NCBI GenBank assembly: GCA_900541505.1
Contig: UQKK01000007.1
Location: 48,751-112,750 of the forward strand
Direction of reading: 5' to 3'
Origin: an uncultured Ruminococcus sp.
Lineage (GTDB): Bacteria; Bacillota; Clostridia; Lachnospirales; Lachnospiraceae
Length of the DNA: 64,000 nt
A program made the position numbers and the translations under genes. Within the stretch, counting starts at the first letter, position 1. Each line of letters begins with the position of its first letter. Below are positions 15,827-23,937 of the stretch, piece after piece. The notes under the pieces are model-generated. The model was not told the DNA's origin. It saw only the letters and a program-made list of their open reading frames with translations, and ran no database searches.

Positions 15827-15966
15827 GTTGTTTCCTCCTCTCTCATGCCAATGTCAGTGCAACCTTCATGACTCAACTGGTTAATAATGCCCCATGCTTG
15901 AAAATCACTGTATGCTGTCCGGGTGATTTTCCTGCCCTTATACTTCGCCGTTATAATATGTTTCAT
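15808..15966 (-). CDS. Small basic protein of unknown function
   Basis: 52 residues: MKHIITAKYKGRKITRTAYS, then DFQAWGIINQLSHEGCTDIG and a short tail. AAAGGAGCAGGAC precedes the ATG at 15966, and the 3' end overlaps the HTH gene by 19 nt. Spacing and ribosome site support translation. Function unknown. Confidence 0.5.
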   Translation of the reverse strand: MKHIITAKYKGRKITRTAYSDFQAWGIINQLSHEGCTDIGMREEETTWYAEE

Positions 15967-16008
15967 GTCCTGCTCCTTTCAAAAAATCCATGCCCTACGT
16001 GAGGATTT

Positions 16009-16179
16009 TTAATCTGAATCGGTTTCTTTGGTAACTTCTCCGCTTTTTGGTCTATGCCCGTGTCTATACGCATAAAGAGGGCACTTTTTCACAGTGCATA
16101 GCCTAACTTCTCTTGTCTGCCCGTTACAGCAATCAAGGCACTTCGCCCGAATTGCTTTCATTGGTGTAAGCTTTGTCAC
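16009..16179 (-). CDS. Small Cys-rich phage protein (GTG start)
   Basis: 56 residues from a GTG at 16179 with AAAGGAGCAGGAT upstream. TKLTPMKAIRAKCLDCCNGQ is followed by VRLCTVKKCPLYAYRHGHRP. The CxxC-x(n)-C-x4-C arrangement suggests a zinc ribbon. Proteins of this form recur in Firmicute prophages; the function is unknown. Confidence 0.65.
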   Translation of the reverse strand: MTKLTPMKAIRAKCLDCCNGQTREVRLCTVKKCPLYAYRHGHRPKSGEVTKETDSD

Positions 16180-16245
16180 ATCCTGCTCCTTTCTGTTGCG
16201 ATGTCGCAACAACTCATCTTCTGACCTCATGCCCTGCCCGCTATG

Positions 16246-16443
16246 TCAGATTTCTGTGTCAATAATTTCCGTTACATCTACGCCGAGAGCCTTGGCAATC
16301 TTTCCGGCTGTCTCTGGTCTAATTCCTTTGCCTCCTATCGCGCTGCAAAGCGTTCCTTTTGCTATTCCAGCCGCCTCAAGGTCTTTCTGTCCCATGCACG
16401 CCCTTGCTCTAGCAAGCTCATACTTCTGTCTATTGATTTTCAT
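16246..16443 (-). CDS. Cro-like XRE regulator
   Basis: 65 residues: MKINRQKYELARARACMGQK, then the HTH region DLEAAGIAKGTLCSAIGGKG and a C-terminal AKALGVDVTEII. AGAGGTG precedes the ATG at 16443. It is transcribed divergently from the 158-residue repressor, forming the classic lysogeny switch layout. It leads the minus-strand early operon. Confidence 0.8.
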   Translation of the reverse strand: MKINRQKYELARARACMGQKDLEAAGIAKGTLCSAIGGKGIRPETAGKIAKALGVDVTEIIDTEI

Positions 16444-16593
16444 TTTATTTTTTTCACCTCTCTTCTCTAACACACACTTTTGATTGTTACAATAACATTC
16501 TAACACCTTCATTTGATTGTGTCAACACGCAAACACAAACTTTTGATTGCGTTTCATAGGTCTGGATGTTATACTTATTTTGAGGTGAATAAA
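16444..16593. promoter_or_regulatory. Divergent lysogeny-switch region with three operator-like repeats
   Basis: A minus-strand promoter is TTGACA (16525-16520), 17 bp, TAGAAT (16502-16497). A plus-strand promoter is TTGCGT (16547-16552), 17 bp, TATACT (16570-16575). Three copies of CTTTTGATTG or CATTTGATTG at 16477, 16510 and 16540 overlap or flank them, as expected for repressor/Cro operators. Confidence 0.7.
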
Positions 16594-17070
16594 ATGGAGA
16601 ACGGAAAAAATATAAAAGCTGCCCGCATTTACAGAGGACTAACACAACAAAAGTTGGGTGAGCTCTGCGGACTCGCAACCGGCACGATACAACAATATGA
16701 ATTAAACAAACGAAATCCTAAAATTGAACAAGTTGCAAAAATAGCAGACGCGCTAAATCTGGCGTATAATATTTCAGGACATGGCGCAATATCTTTTTAT
16801 GACTTTGTAGATACAACCAACCCAGACTCAAAAGCCGTTGATTTCAATAATCAACAATTATCTTCTGCACCTGCTACCAAAGAAAAAAAAGAAGCTATGC
16901 AAAAAGAAATGCAAGAAATAATACGGAATGGCATTTCGATGGATTTGACAGCTAAAGAACTCAGTATTGTCAATAAAATGAAGGAGCTGAATGACGCCGG
17001 ACAGGATAAGGCTGTTGAACAGGTGGAAATGCTTGCCAAAATCCCTGAATACCGCAAAGACGCCGAATAA
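16594..17070 (+). CDS. XRE-family phage repressor
   Basis: 158 residues. The N-terminal HTH is MENGKNIKAARIYRGLTQQK plus LGELCGLATGTIQQYELNKR; the rest is helical and charged, without an obvious LexA-type peptidase. The ATG at 16594 follows GAGGTG; an ORF upstream of it lacks a ribosome site and crosses the promoter. It probably represses the divergent Cro operon and maintains integration. Confidence 0.85.
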   Translation: MENGKNIKAARIYRGLTQQKLGELCGLATGTIQQYELNKRNPKIEQVAKIADALNLAYNISGHGAISFYDFVDTTNPDSKAVDFNNQQLSSAPATKEKKEAMQKEMQEIIRNGISMDLTAKELSIVNKMKELNDAGQDKAVEQVEMLAKIPEYRKDAE

Positions 17071-17082
17071 CCGCACCAATTT

Positions 17083-17119
17083 CATCTTCTGACCTCATGC
17101 CCTGCCCGGTAGAGAAAAG
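17083..17119 (+). repeat. 37-bp repeat upstream of the integrase
   Basis: The stretch starting CATCTTCTGACCTCATGCCC recurs with one mismatch at 18648-18684, outside the right att site. Its first 26 bases recur at 16215-16240. The copy here carries the integrase upstream region. Confidence 0.7.
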
Positions 17120-17131
17120 GAGAATGATAAC

Positions 17132-18295
17132 ATGGCACTGATAACATGCCCGGAGTGCTCCGGGAAGGTGTCTGATAAGGCATATTCTTGCCCTCATTGC
17201 GGTTATCCCATGAAAGACGGGATAAGCTCACCCTCACAACTGAAACGCCCAGGAAAGAGGCGTAAGAACGGTACAGGGACAATAGTAAAGTTATCCGGCA
17301 AGAGACGGAATCCCTTCCAGGTGCGTGTAAATACTCGCATTGATGAGTGGGGATATCCCCGGTATGATGTGCTGGGGACCTTCCCGGACCGTGTATCTGC
17401 GGACATTGCTCTCGCGGAGTACAATAAGAGCCCTTATGATGTCGGCAATAGAAAAAAGACGTTTGAAGAGGTCTTCCGCGAATGGTATAAGTGGAAGTAC
17501 AAGAAGTCTGTGGATACTCCAAGCAGAAAGACAAACTCTCAATACTGCTGCATAGCTGCTTATAAACACTGTGAGGCTTTGCACCATCGCAAATTGTCCG
17601 AGCTCACCGTTCTGGAGCTTCAAGCGACACTCGACCAGTACAACCTCTCACACTCTATGCTTGAGCACATTAAAACTCTGCTAAATCAGATGTACAAATA
17701 TGCTCTGCAGTTTGAGATTGTGGATAAGAATCGCGCAGAGTTCGTCCAGATTACCAAAGAGGATGATACAGAGAAAGGCGTCCCTTTCACGAAGGAAGAA
17801 CGTCAAAAGTTATGGAATCACAAGGACGAGCCTTTTGTAGACACCATCCTAATTTACATTTATTCTGGCTGGCGTATCAATGAATTGGCAAGGATGCCGC
17901 TGGAAGACATTGACCTGCAAAGACGGACATTTACCGGAGGACTCAAGACCAAACAGAGCCGTCACCGCGTTGTACCGATTCATTCAAAAATCTATGACAT
18001 GGTTAAAGCTAGGTATAACTCACGCTTCAAGAGTCTAATCTACCACGATGGCGCGCAAGATATATCAGAAAATGATTACCGGAAACACTTCAAAGAGGCG
18101 CTGCTAACCTGCGGAATTACCAGCGAGCACACGCCCCATGACTGTCGGCATACCTGTAACATGATGATGGATGACGCGGAAGTAAACCGGACAGCCCGCT
18201 ACAAAATCATGGGACATGCCGGGAAAGATGTAAATGAGCGCACTTACTCACACAAAGACATAGAGAATCTACGAAAAGAACTTGAGAAAATTTAA
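17132..18295 (+). CDS. Tyrosine recombinase (integrase) with N-terminal zinc ribbon
   Basis: 387 residues. An N-terminal zinc ribbon (Cys 6, 9, 20, 23; CPECSGKVSDKAYSCPHC) is followed by an arm-binding/core-binding part and a catalytic domain with the first Arg in IYSGWRINELARMPL, HDCRHT (His336, Arg339), His362 in MGHAGK and the nucleophile Tyr372 in ERTYSH. It catalyses integration and excision at the flanking 48-bp repeats, the right one only ~115 bp downstream. The zinc ribbon is an uncommon addition for integrases. AAAAGGAG lies upstream of the ATG. Confidence 0.93.
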   Translation: MALITCPECSGKVSDKAYSCPHCGYPMKDGISSPSQLKRPGKRRKNGTGTIVKLSGKRRNPFQVRVNTRIDEWGYPRYDVLGTFPDRVSADIALAEYNKSPYDVGNRKKTFEEVFREWYKWKYKKSVDTPSRKTNSQYCCIAAYKHCEALHHRKLSELTVLELQATLDQYNLSHSMLEHIKTLLNQMYKYALQFEIVDKNRAEFVQITKEDDTEKGVPFTKEERQKLWNHKDEPFVDTILIYIYSGWRINELARMPLEDIDLQRRTFTGGLKTKQSRHRVVPIHSKIYDMVKARYNSRFKSLIYHDGAQDISENDYRKHFKEALLTCGITSEHTPHDCRHTCNMMMDDAEVNRTARYKIMGHAGKDVNERTYSHKDIENLRKELEKI

Positions 18296-18298
18296 TTT

Positions 18299-18341
18299 TA
18301 TGCATGAGTATGACCTGCACTGCCGTACTCATGCATTTTTT
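18299..18341 (+). terminator. Integrase terminator
   Basis: Inverted repeat ATGCATGAGTA/TACTCATGCAT followed by a run of seven T, directly after the integrase stop codon. Confidence 0.8.
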
Positions 18342-18411
18342 TACTAGTCTTTTAATAGTATCACTTTTTAGAGAAAACCGCGTATTTACGGGCTTTTCCC
18401 GCTGTTTCATT

Positions 18412-18459
18412 TTATGAAATTATTAATTATGGAATAGAACCGCCAAAAATCATATTATG
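18412..18459 (+). repeat. attR: right 48-bp direct repeat
   Basis: Identical to 10311-10358. Between the integrase terminator and this site lie arm-type words (18341-18364). The region 18460-18692 beyond it holds a hairpin pairing AAGTAACGCC with GGCGTTACTT (about 18500-18540) and the stray 37-bp repeat copy; no gene is seen. Confidence 0.88.
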
Positions 18460-18647
18460 CTTTGTGCTGTGATAACTCTTGTTATTTACATATCACGCAA
18501 AAAGTAACGCCCTCTGTCTGGTAAACTAAGGCGTTACTTCATGTAATAAATTATTTACCGGCGGCTAGGTTTCAGCTAGCTATCGGCTCCCTTGTTAAGT
18601 ATATTATAGTCAATATTTCAGTATGTGTCAAACATATCTTCCTCTGC

Positions 18648-18684
18648 CATCTTCTGACTTCATGCCCTGCCCGGTAGAGAAAAG
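18648..18684 (+). repeat. 37-bp repeat copy outside the element
   Basis: 36 of 37 bases match the sequence directly upstream of the integrase (17083-17119), yet it lies about 190 bp beyond attR, at the 3' end of the DUF4143 gene. It looks like a remnant of an earlier, related insertion. Confidence 0.6.
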
Positions 18685-18692
18685 AAGACCAA

Positions 18693-19898
18693 CTATTTCA
18701 GCAGCCATTCTAACACATTCAACTGTTTAATCCCATTGTGTGAGATGAGCGGGACAAAATCCATCGTCAGGAGATATTTCGGATTGTGGTCTTTTACCGC
18801 CTCCAGCGGGGCAAGCTCTCTTTCCAGCACCTTTCCATCCGCGCTGACAACTGTCTGCGCCACCTGGTAATATTCTTCCCCTTCTTCTCCCACAGCGATA
18901 AAATCGATTTCCGCGGTTCCTGCTTTTCCCACATGGATATCATATCCTCTGCGCAAAAGCTCCAGATAAACAATATTTTCCAGAATATGCCCTATATCTG
19001 CTCTCTTGCTGCCGAGCAGATAATAACGAAGTCCTAAATCGCACAGATAGTATTTATGACCCGTTGCCAAATATTGCTTTCCCTTGACATCGTATCTTCC
19101 CACCCGGTACAAAATAAAACTGTCTGTCAGAGCTGTCAGATAATGCTCCACCGTGTGTGATGACACCTTCCGCCCGGCAGATGTCATCGTATTAGCTATT
19201 TTTGTGGCGGAACTAAGATTCCCCACATTGTCAAACATAAAGCGTATCACACTGTCCAAAAGCCCCGCATCGGATATACGGTATCTCGCCATCACATCTT
19301 TTAATATAATAGAAGTATAGATGCCTTCCAGGTAAGCATGGATGTCTCTTTTGCGCTTGAGCTGGAGAATATACGGAAAAGAGCCGTTTTGAATATAATT
19401 TTGATACTTAATCAGCAAATCGGACTCTCCACCCAGGGCTGATACATATTCCCTGAAAGAGAGCGGGAGCATTCTGATTTCCACATAGCGCCCTGCAAGC
19501 AGCGTCGCGAGCTCTCCTGACAACAAATAAGCATTAGAACCGGTGATATAGACATCGCAGTTTTTCTTAATAAACAAACCATCCACAGCCTTTTGAAATT
19601 CCGGTACAGCCTGCACCTCATCCAAAAAGATATAATTCATTCTATTAGGAACTAATTGCTCCTTTACCATATTATAAAGCTGCATGTAATTCTGAATGTC
19701 ATGGTAGTCCGGATCCTCCAGATTCATGCGGATAATCTGCTCCTCCTCTACCCCGTCCTTTTTTAAATACTCACAGTAGATATCGAATAAGGTAGATTTT
19801 CCACAGCGCCGGATTCCTGTAACCACTTTAATCAGGTCTTTTTCCCGAAAATTAATAAGCTGCTCCAAATAAACGGGTCTGTCTATGAATCCTGACAT
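18693..19898 (-). CDS. AAA-family ATPase with DUF4143 domain
   Basis: 401 residues. The N-terminal AAA_14 domain has Walker A GIRRCGKST (about 28-36) and Walker B YIFLDEVQAVPEF. The C-terminal DUF4143 nuclease-fold-like domain contains EIDFIAVGEEGEEYYQVAQ. The family is widespread and frequently variable among gut bacteria; its role is not settled. AAGGAGGAG precedes the ATG at 19898. It stands alone, next to the mobile element, and may itself be accessory DNA. Confidence 0.88.
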   Translation of the reverse strand: MSGFIDRPVYLEQLINFREKDLIKVVTGIRRCGKSTLFDIYCEYLKKDGVEEEQIIRMNLEDPDYHDIQNYMQLYNMVKEQLVPNRMNYIFLDEVQAVPEFQKAVDGLFIKKNCDVYITGSNAYLLSGELATLLAGRYVEIRMLPLSFREYVSALGGESDLLIKYQNYIQNGSFPYILQLKRKRDIHAYLEGIYTSIILKDVMARYRISDAGLLDSVIRFMFDNVGNLSSATKIANTMTSAGRKVSSHTVEHYLTALTDSFILYRVGRYDVKGKQYLATGHKYYLCDLGLRYYLLGSKRADIGHILENIVYLELLRRGYDIHVGKAGTAEIDFIAVGEEGEEYYQVAQTVVSADGKVLERELAPLEAVKDHNPKYLLTMDFVPLISHNGIKQLNVLEWLLK

Positions 19899-20211
19899 CT
19901 AATCTCCTCCTTTTATGAAATCATTTTATCATTTCTCTGTTTTTTTGTAAAGTTTATGAAGTTCATTTCATATTTTTCTCTTTTCAACTTAGTATATGCA
20001 TTTCATTTCAGACTTATTCATATTATATAGCAACTGTCTGTCCTCGCTTTATTAAGAGAAAACGTTTACTCTTTATTAACGTTGTCACCTTATAAACAAT
20101 AGGAATGTAAAACGAGTACTCCCGGTCATTAATAATTTCTTCAATATTCATACACATTTTATTAATTTCTTTCTCACACCTCTATCACATTTTCCCTGTA
20201 TAGTAATAAAT

Positions 20212-20298
20212 ATAGAAAGACAACAATCTTTTTATATAGATTCTTTTTCATACTTTTTCCAGTGCCGGAGGGATTCCTTCCGGCACCCTCCTTTTCTT
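20212..20298 (+). ncRNA. Candidate small RNA related to the three downstream sRNAs (weak)
   Basis: The promoter-like stretch ATCACATTTTCCCTGTATAG (from 20184) aligns with the promoters of the three sRNA copies (CACATTTTCTCTTTATACTA and its relatives). It is followed by a terminator at 20262-20298, stem GTGCCGGA/TCCGGCAC then CCTCCTTTT. The body does not match the other three. The rest of 19899-20364 is AT-rich with no gene. Confidence 0.35.
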
Positions 20299-20364
20299 CA
20301 CCTTCCAAGCCCAATCCCCATATACTGATATGACAAGTTTTATTCTTTATAAAGGAGTTTTTCT

Positions 20365-21336
20365 ATGAGTATAAAAGGACTTGACGTCAGTGAATTTCAA
20401 GGCGTCATTGACTGGAACCAAGTAAAAGCGGCTGGTTATCAGTTTGCCATGCTGCGAGCGGGATATGGCTTCGGGACCGTGGATGCGCAGTTCCACCGCA
20501 ATGCTTCCGAATGTAACCGGATTGGCATGCCAATCGGCGTATACTGGTTCTGTTACGCTGTCAGTCCGGAAACTGCCGCCGCTGAAGCGGATGGCTGCTT
20601 GAACACCATCTCTTCCTACAGACTCGATTATCCGGTCTGCTACGATATTGAACAGGCAAGTATTGATTATGCTTCCGGTCAGGGTGTGTCCATCACCCCT
20701 TCTCTCGCCACACAGATTGTAAAAAGCTTTTGCAATAAAGTGGAGGCAAACGGCTACTATGCTATGTATTACAGCAACAAAAATTTCCTGAATACGTATT
20801 TTCCATCCGACCTGTCAGAACGATATGCACTCTGGTATGCCTACTATACCAGCCAGTTTGACGGCACCAACTGCGGCATCTGGCAGTACAGCAGCCAGGG
20901 GAGCATCCCCGGCATCAGCGGAAATGTAGACTTGGATGAAGGCTTCATTGACTATCCGGCTGTCATAAAAGAAGCCGGGCTTAACCATTTAGACGGCAGT
21001 TCCCCGGCGCCATCTCCGTCGCCCTCGCCGGACTACATCACCTATGTGGTGCAGCCGGGCGACACACTCAGCGGGATTGCTCTGCGCTATGGCACCACTT
21101 ATCAGACACTGGCATCCTTGAACGGTATCTCAAATCCGAACTTAATCTATGCCGGACAGACCATCAAAGTACCGGAAAACGGTTCTTCCTCCGGGCAAGT
21201 CTACACCGTACAGTATGGGGATACCTTGAGCGAAATTGCAGAGCGTTTCGGCACAACAGTCAGCGCGATTGCCTCTTTAAACGGCATCGCCAACCCCAAT
21301 TTAATCTACGCCGGGCAGACACTGCAGATACCATAG
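20365..21336 (+). CDS. GH25 lysozyme with two C-terminal LysM domains
   Basis: 323 residues. A GH25 muramidase domain occupies about 1-205, with the DxE-type catalytic residues in KGLDVSEFQG and PVCYDIEQAS. A Pro/Ser linker (SSPAPSPSPSPD) follows, then two LysM repeats (YVVQPGDTLSGIALRYGT and YTVQYGDTLSEIAERFGT) that bind peptidoglycan. It cleaves the glycan backbone of cell walls. No signal peptide is visible, as in phage endolysins, so release may need lysis or a non-classical route. AAAGGAG precedes the ATG. Confidence 0.92.
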   Translation: MSIKGLDVSEFQGVIDWNQVKAAGYQFAMLRAGYGFGTVDAQFHRNASECNRIGMPIGVYWFCYAVSPETAAAEADGCLNTISSYRLDYPVCYDIEQASIDYASGQGVSITPSLATQIVKSFCNKVEANGYYAMYYSNKNFLNTYFPSDLSERYALWYAYYTSQFDGTNCGIWQYSSQGSIPGISGNVDLDEGFIDYPAVIKEAGLNHLDGSSPAPSPSPSPDYITYVVQPGDTLSGIALRYGTTYQTLASLNGISNPNLIYAGQTIKVPENGSSSGQVYTVQYGDTLSEIAERFGTTVSAIASLNGIANPNLIYAGQTLQIP

Positions 21337-21412
21337 CAATACATGAGTACTATAGAAGTTCTTTAGAAAACCCTAAGAATTTTTCGTTATCTTTAAGTTT
21401 TTAAACATACTT

Positions 21413-21440
21413 TAGACACAATTGGGCATTATACTATAAC
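21413..21440 (+). promoter_or_regulatory. Promoter of small RNA copy 1
   Basis: TAGACA (21413-21418), 16 bp, TATAAC (21435-21440). The same layout recurs before copies 2 and 3. Upstream words CTAAGA and TTTAAG are present, but the 11-bp periodic hexamers are less clear than in the other two copies. Confidence 0.55.
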
Positions 21441-21443
21441 ACA

Positions 21444-21592
21444 GATAGTTGATTAACAACTATCTCCCCCCTCATAAAGTATAGACATCTTGGGATTTTT
21501 CCCAAGGTGTCGCACTTTACTCTCATTCCTTTAGATAACTATAACGACAACGAACCCCGTCAGCCGTAAGGTTGGCGGGGTTTCGCTGTATA
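21444..21592 (+). ncRNA. C-rich small RNA, copy 1
   Basis: About 149 nt. A 5' hairpin (GATAGTTG/CAACTATC) is followed by CTCCCCCCTCATAAAG, a long central hairpin (GACATCTTGGGA/TCCCAAGGTGTC), the conserved CTCTCATTCCTTTAGATAAC and a terminator (GAACCCCGTCAGCC/GGTTGGCGGGGTTTC). No start codon with a ribosome site is present. The C-run could pair with Shine-Dalgarno sites, as in C-rich trans-acting sRNAs; that role is inferred. Confidence 0.75.
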
Positions 21593-21598
21593 TATATC

Positions 21599-22501
21599 TT
21601 ATTTTTCAATGCCTATGTTCTCCAGATATTCTTCTTCATCAGCCGGAATCAAATATCCAAAAACATTCTGTCCCAAAGCAGGTACTATCAGACTTTGTAT
21701 ATACCATTTGTCTCCATAGCGCAGAAATGACATTCCTCCCTGGAAGGTATCGCCGTCATATTCATATAATATCGCATATTCTTCCATTTCGTCTGCGCCA
21801 TATATGTCTGCGCGCTTGTCATAGCTCTTCTCCTCCTGTGTGTCAGGCTCCAAATAATCCATGCGCTCTATCCTCAGCGTATCCAGTGCTTCCAAATCGC
21901 AAATCTTTTCTATTTCATCCACCATATCCTCATTATCATCCAGGAATATGTAATCTCCTTTCGTGTACTCTTCATCTGCCTGCAAACTAAAGCATATATT
22001 TGCAATTTGAGACGCAGCCTGTCCTCGCGCTTTCTCTTTGTTCATCTCTTTAAAAAATGTTTCCTCAGAAGGGTACGGAAAGGTGATACTCGACATCCAA
22101 ACCTGAATCAATTCTATCTGTTTCTCAAACTGATAATTGTCTGCCATCTGGCTGCAGGCGAAAAAGGAGACTGCTTTTCTCACATTTCCTTCTGCAACTG
22201 CCTTTGTAAATGCTTCTGCGGTTTTCTCCGGCGTGTCGTATCCGACGTCTTTCGCAGTGTATGCGTTTCTTCCTGACAATGTAGGCAGAACAGAGAGGTT
22301 CTGCAATACCAAAACAAGTACCAGTACAGCAATAATCCCAATCAGGCAAAAGTTTATTTTTCTGCCTCTGTTATCCTTCTTGCATTTCTTTTCCTGTTTT
22401 CTCTCTTGTACTTTTTCCTGTTGCACTATGACCGGCCGTCCGCAGTTCGGACAAAACTTCTCCTCGTTTCTTATCTGTTTTCCACAATTTCCGCAATACA
22501 C
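21599..22501 (-). CDS. Zinc-ribbon membrane protein of unknown function
   Basis: 300 residues. An N-terminal zinc ribbon (MYCGNCGKQIRNEEKFCPNC) is followed by a basic linker, one membrane helix (about 50-67, CLIGIIAVLVLVLVLQNL) and an extracellular domain. The domain begins YDTPEKTAEAFTKAVAEGN, similar to NTF2-like/DUF4878-type folds. The family is common in Clostridia without an assigned job. It converges on small RNA copy 1, whose terminator ends just before this gene's stop codon. Confidence 0.7.
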   Translation of the reverse strand: MYCGNCGKQIRNEEKFCPNCGRPVIVQQEKVQERKQEKKCKKDNRGRKINFCLIGIIAVLVLVLVLQNLSVLPTLSGRNAYTAKDVGYDTPEKTAEAFTKAVAEGNVRKAVSFFACSQMADNYQFEKQIELIQVWMSSITFPYPSEETFFKEMNKEKARGQAASQIANICFSLQADEEYTKGDYIFLDDNEDMVDEIEKICDLEALDTLRIERMDYLEPDTQEEKSYDKRADIYGADEMEEYAILYEYDGDTFQGGMSFLRYGDKWYIQSLIVPALGQNVFGYLIPADEEEYLENIGIEK

Positions 22502-22774
22502 TTACTTCCCTCCTCATTTTCCTGCAATGCACAGAATATCTGCGCACACTCCGCTCCTGATAACACAATTTCATTATAAATTTGTCAGGAATAGACTGTC
22601 AAGCGATTGTCCCCTGCCACTCTTCTTATTGTATATGGCTCATGATATATCATAAAAGCTCTTTTTCTCCCTGCTTTTCCTTTCGTCTCTCCCATGCTAT
22701 AATCTTTATATCGCAATCCGAGCGCACCGTGTGTCCGCTCTTTTCCAAGAACAACATTTAGGAGGATATATCAG

Positions 22775-23680
22775 ATGAGACTTTATACTTATGAGAATCA
22801 CGATGGCAGCAGCCGCATCGGTATCGGCTTTTCTTCCCGCCCCGGACAAATCTGGGACCAGGAAATTTTCGGACTTTCCTTTTCGGATATGAATGAGCTC
22901 ATATGCGGCATGCCCCTTGACGAACTGCTCGCTAAAGCAGATATACAGAAAGCAGAACTCTCTGCTGCTTTGGACTTAGAGAATATCCGAGTCCTCGCTC
23001 CCATCCCTCACCCAAAGCAGGACATTCTCTGTCTGGGCATCAATTATGCGGAACACGCGGTAGAATCTGCCCGTTTTCACAAAGATGCTTTTATGGTCAA
23101 CCAGGAGAAGGCAGTCTATTTCAGCAAACGGGTTCATGAGGCGAGCGGTCCCGACGCTGTCATTCCTCTGCACAAAGAGGTGACAGACTGCGTAGATTAT
23201 GAGGTAGAATTGGGCGTCATCATCGGAAAAGACTGCCAAAATGTACCCCGTGAAGGTCTGACCGCCCAGACAGCTTCTCAATATATATACGGATACACGA
23301 TTGTCAATGATGTGTCAGCGAGAGATTTACAGGTTGACCACAAGCAATGGTATTTCGGCAAATCGCTGGACGGTTTTGCTCCCATGGGACCCTGTATCGT
23401 GACAGCAGACGAAATTGCTTTCCCTCCTGTCCTGAATGTGACATCCAGAATCAACGGGGAAACGCGCCAGCAGAGCTGTACGGATTGTCTTATCCATCCG
23501 ATTGACGAAATCATCTCCGAGCTCTCCCAGGGAATGACGCTCAAGGCAGGCACCATCATTGCCACCGGAACCCCCGCCGGAGCCGGTATGGGCTTCACAC
23601 CGCCCAAATATCTAAAAGAGGGAGACGAAGTAGTCTGCGAGATTGAGGGCATTGGAATATTGCGAAATATCGTGAAATAA
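22775..23680 (+). CDS. Fumarylacetoacetate hydrolase family protein
   Basis: 301 residues. The FAH core is visible in ILCLGINYAEHAVESARF, the metal-binding DYEVELGVIIGKDC, the NDVSARDLQ block, WYFGKSLDGFAPMGP and TIIATGTPAGAGMGF. Such enzymes hydrolyse or decarboxylate C-C bonds of acylpyruvate-like acids using Mg/Mn; the exact substrate is unknown. AGGAGG lies 9 nt before the ATG. It stands alone, followed by small RNA copy 2. Confidence 0.88.
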   Translation: MRLYTYENHDGSSRIGIGFSSRPGQIWDQEIFGLSFSDMNELICGMPLDELLAKADIQKAELSAALDLENIRVLAPIPHPKQDILCLGINYAEHAVESARFHKDAFMVNQEKAVYFSKRVHEASGPDAVIPLHKEVTDCVDYEVELGVIIGKDCQNVPREGLTAQTASQYIYGYTIVNDVSARDLQVDHKQWYFGKSLDGFAPMGPCIVTADEIAFPPVLNVTSRINGETRQQSCTDCLIHPIDEIISELSQGMTLKAGTIIATGTPAGAGMGFTPPKYLKEGDEVVCEIEGIGILRNIVK

Positions 23681-23687
23681 CCGGGAG

Positions 23688-23777
23688 TTCATTGATTATT
23701 AAGAGGTATTTTATATTTTTTCGTTTTCTTTTATAATTTACTCATACTTTTGTCACATTTACTCCTTATACTATAAA
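23688..23777 (+). promoter_or_regulatory. Promoter and activator-like hexamers of small RNA copy 2
   Basis: TTGTCA (23750-23755), 16 bp, TATAAA (23772-23777). Upstream hexamers TTCATT, TTAAGA and TTTATA start at 23688, 23699 and 23710, exactly 11 bp apart, as in copy 3. This spacing is typical of OmpR-family binding sites. Confidence 0.6.
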
Positions 23778-23780
23778 TCA

Positions 23781-23915
23781 GATAGTTGATTAACAACTAT
23801 CTCCCCCCTCATAAAGTACAGGCACTTGCAGAGGTGCCAACTTTACTCTCATTCCTTTAGATAACTATAAAACACAACGAACCCCGTCAGCCGGAAGGTT
23901 GACGGGGTTTCGCTG
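23781..23915 (+). ncRNA. C-rich small RNA, copy 2
   Basis: About 135 nt. Its 5' hairpin and CTCCCCCCTCATAAAGT stretch match copy 1; its central hairpin is shorter (GGCAC/GTGCC inside AAAGT/ACTTT). CTCTCATTCCTTTAGATAAC and a GAACCCCGTCAGCC terminator complete it. It lies between the FAH-family gene and the SdpI-family gene, reading toward the latter's 3' end. Confidence 0.8.
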
Positions 23916-23937
23916 TAAACCCGCTGCTGACGCAATA

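Larger units (their letters stand above)
10311..18459. mobile_element. Integrated satellite-like element with capsid and scaffold genes
   Basis: An 8149-bp island bounded by identical 48-bp direct repeats (10311-10358 and 18412-18459). It carries a tyrosine integrase beside the right repeat, a divergent repressor/Cro pair, a replication ATPase with iteron-like repeats, several small phage-type genes, a scaffold and a major capsid protein, and a sigma-like gene. Terminase, portal, head-tail connectors, tail and lysis genes are all missing, as are conjugation genes. A capsid-encoding phage satellite fits best; a decayed prophage is the alternative. Confidence 0.85.

Noticed and set aside
10311..18459. 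Integrative conjugative element
   Set aside because: No relaxase, coupling protein, or type IV secretion genes; the size and the scaffold/coat genes point to a phage satellite or prophage remnant.
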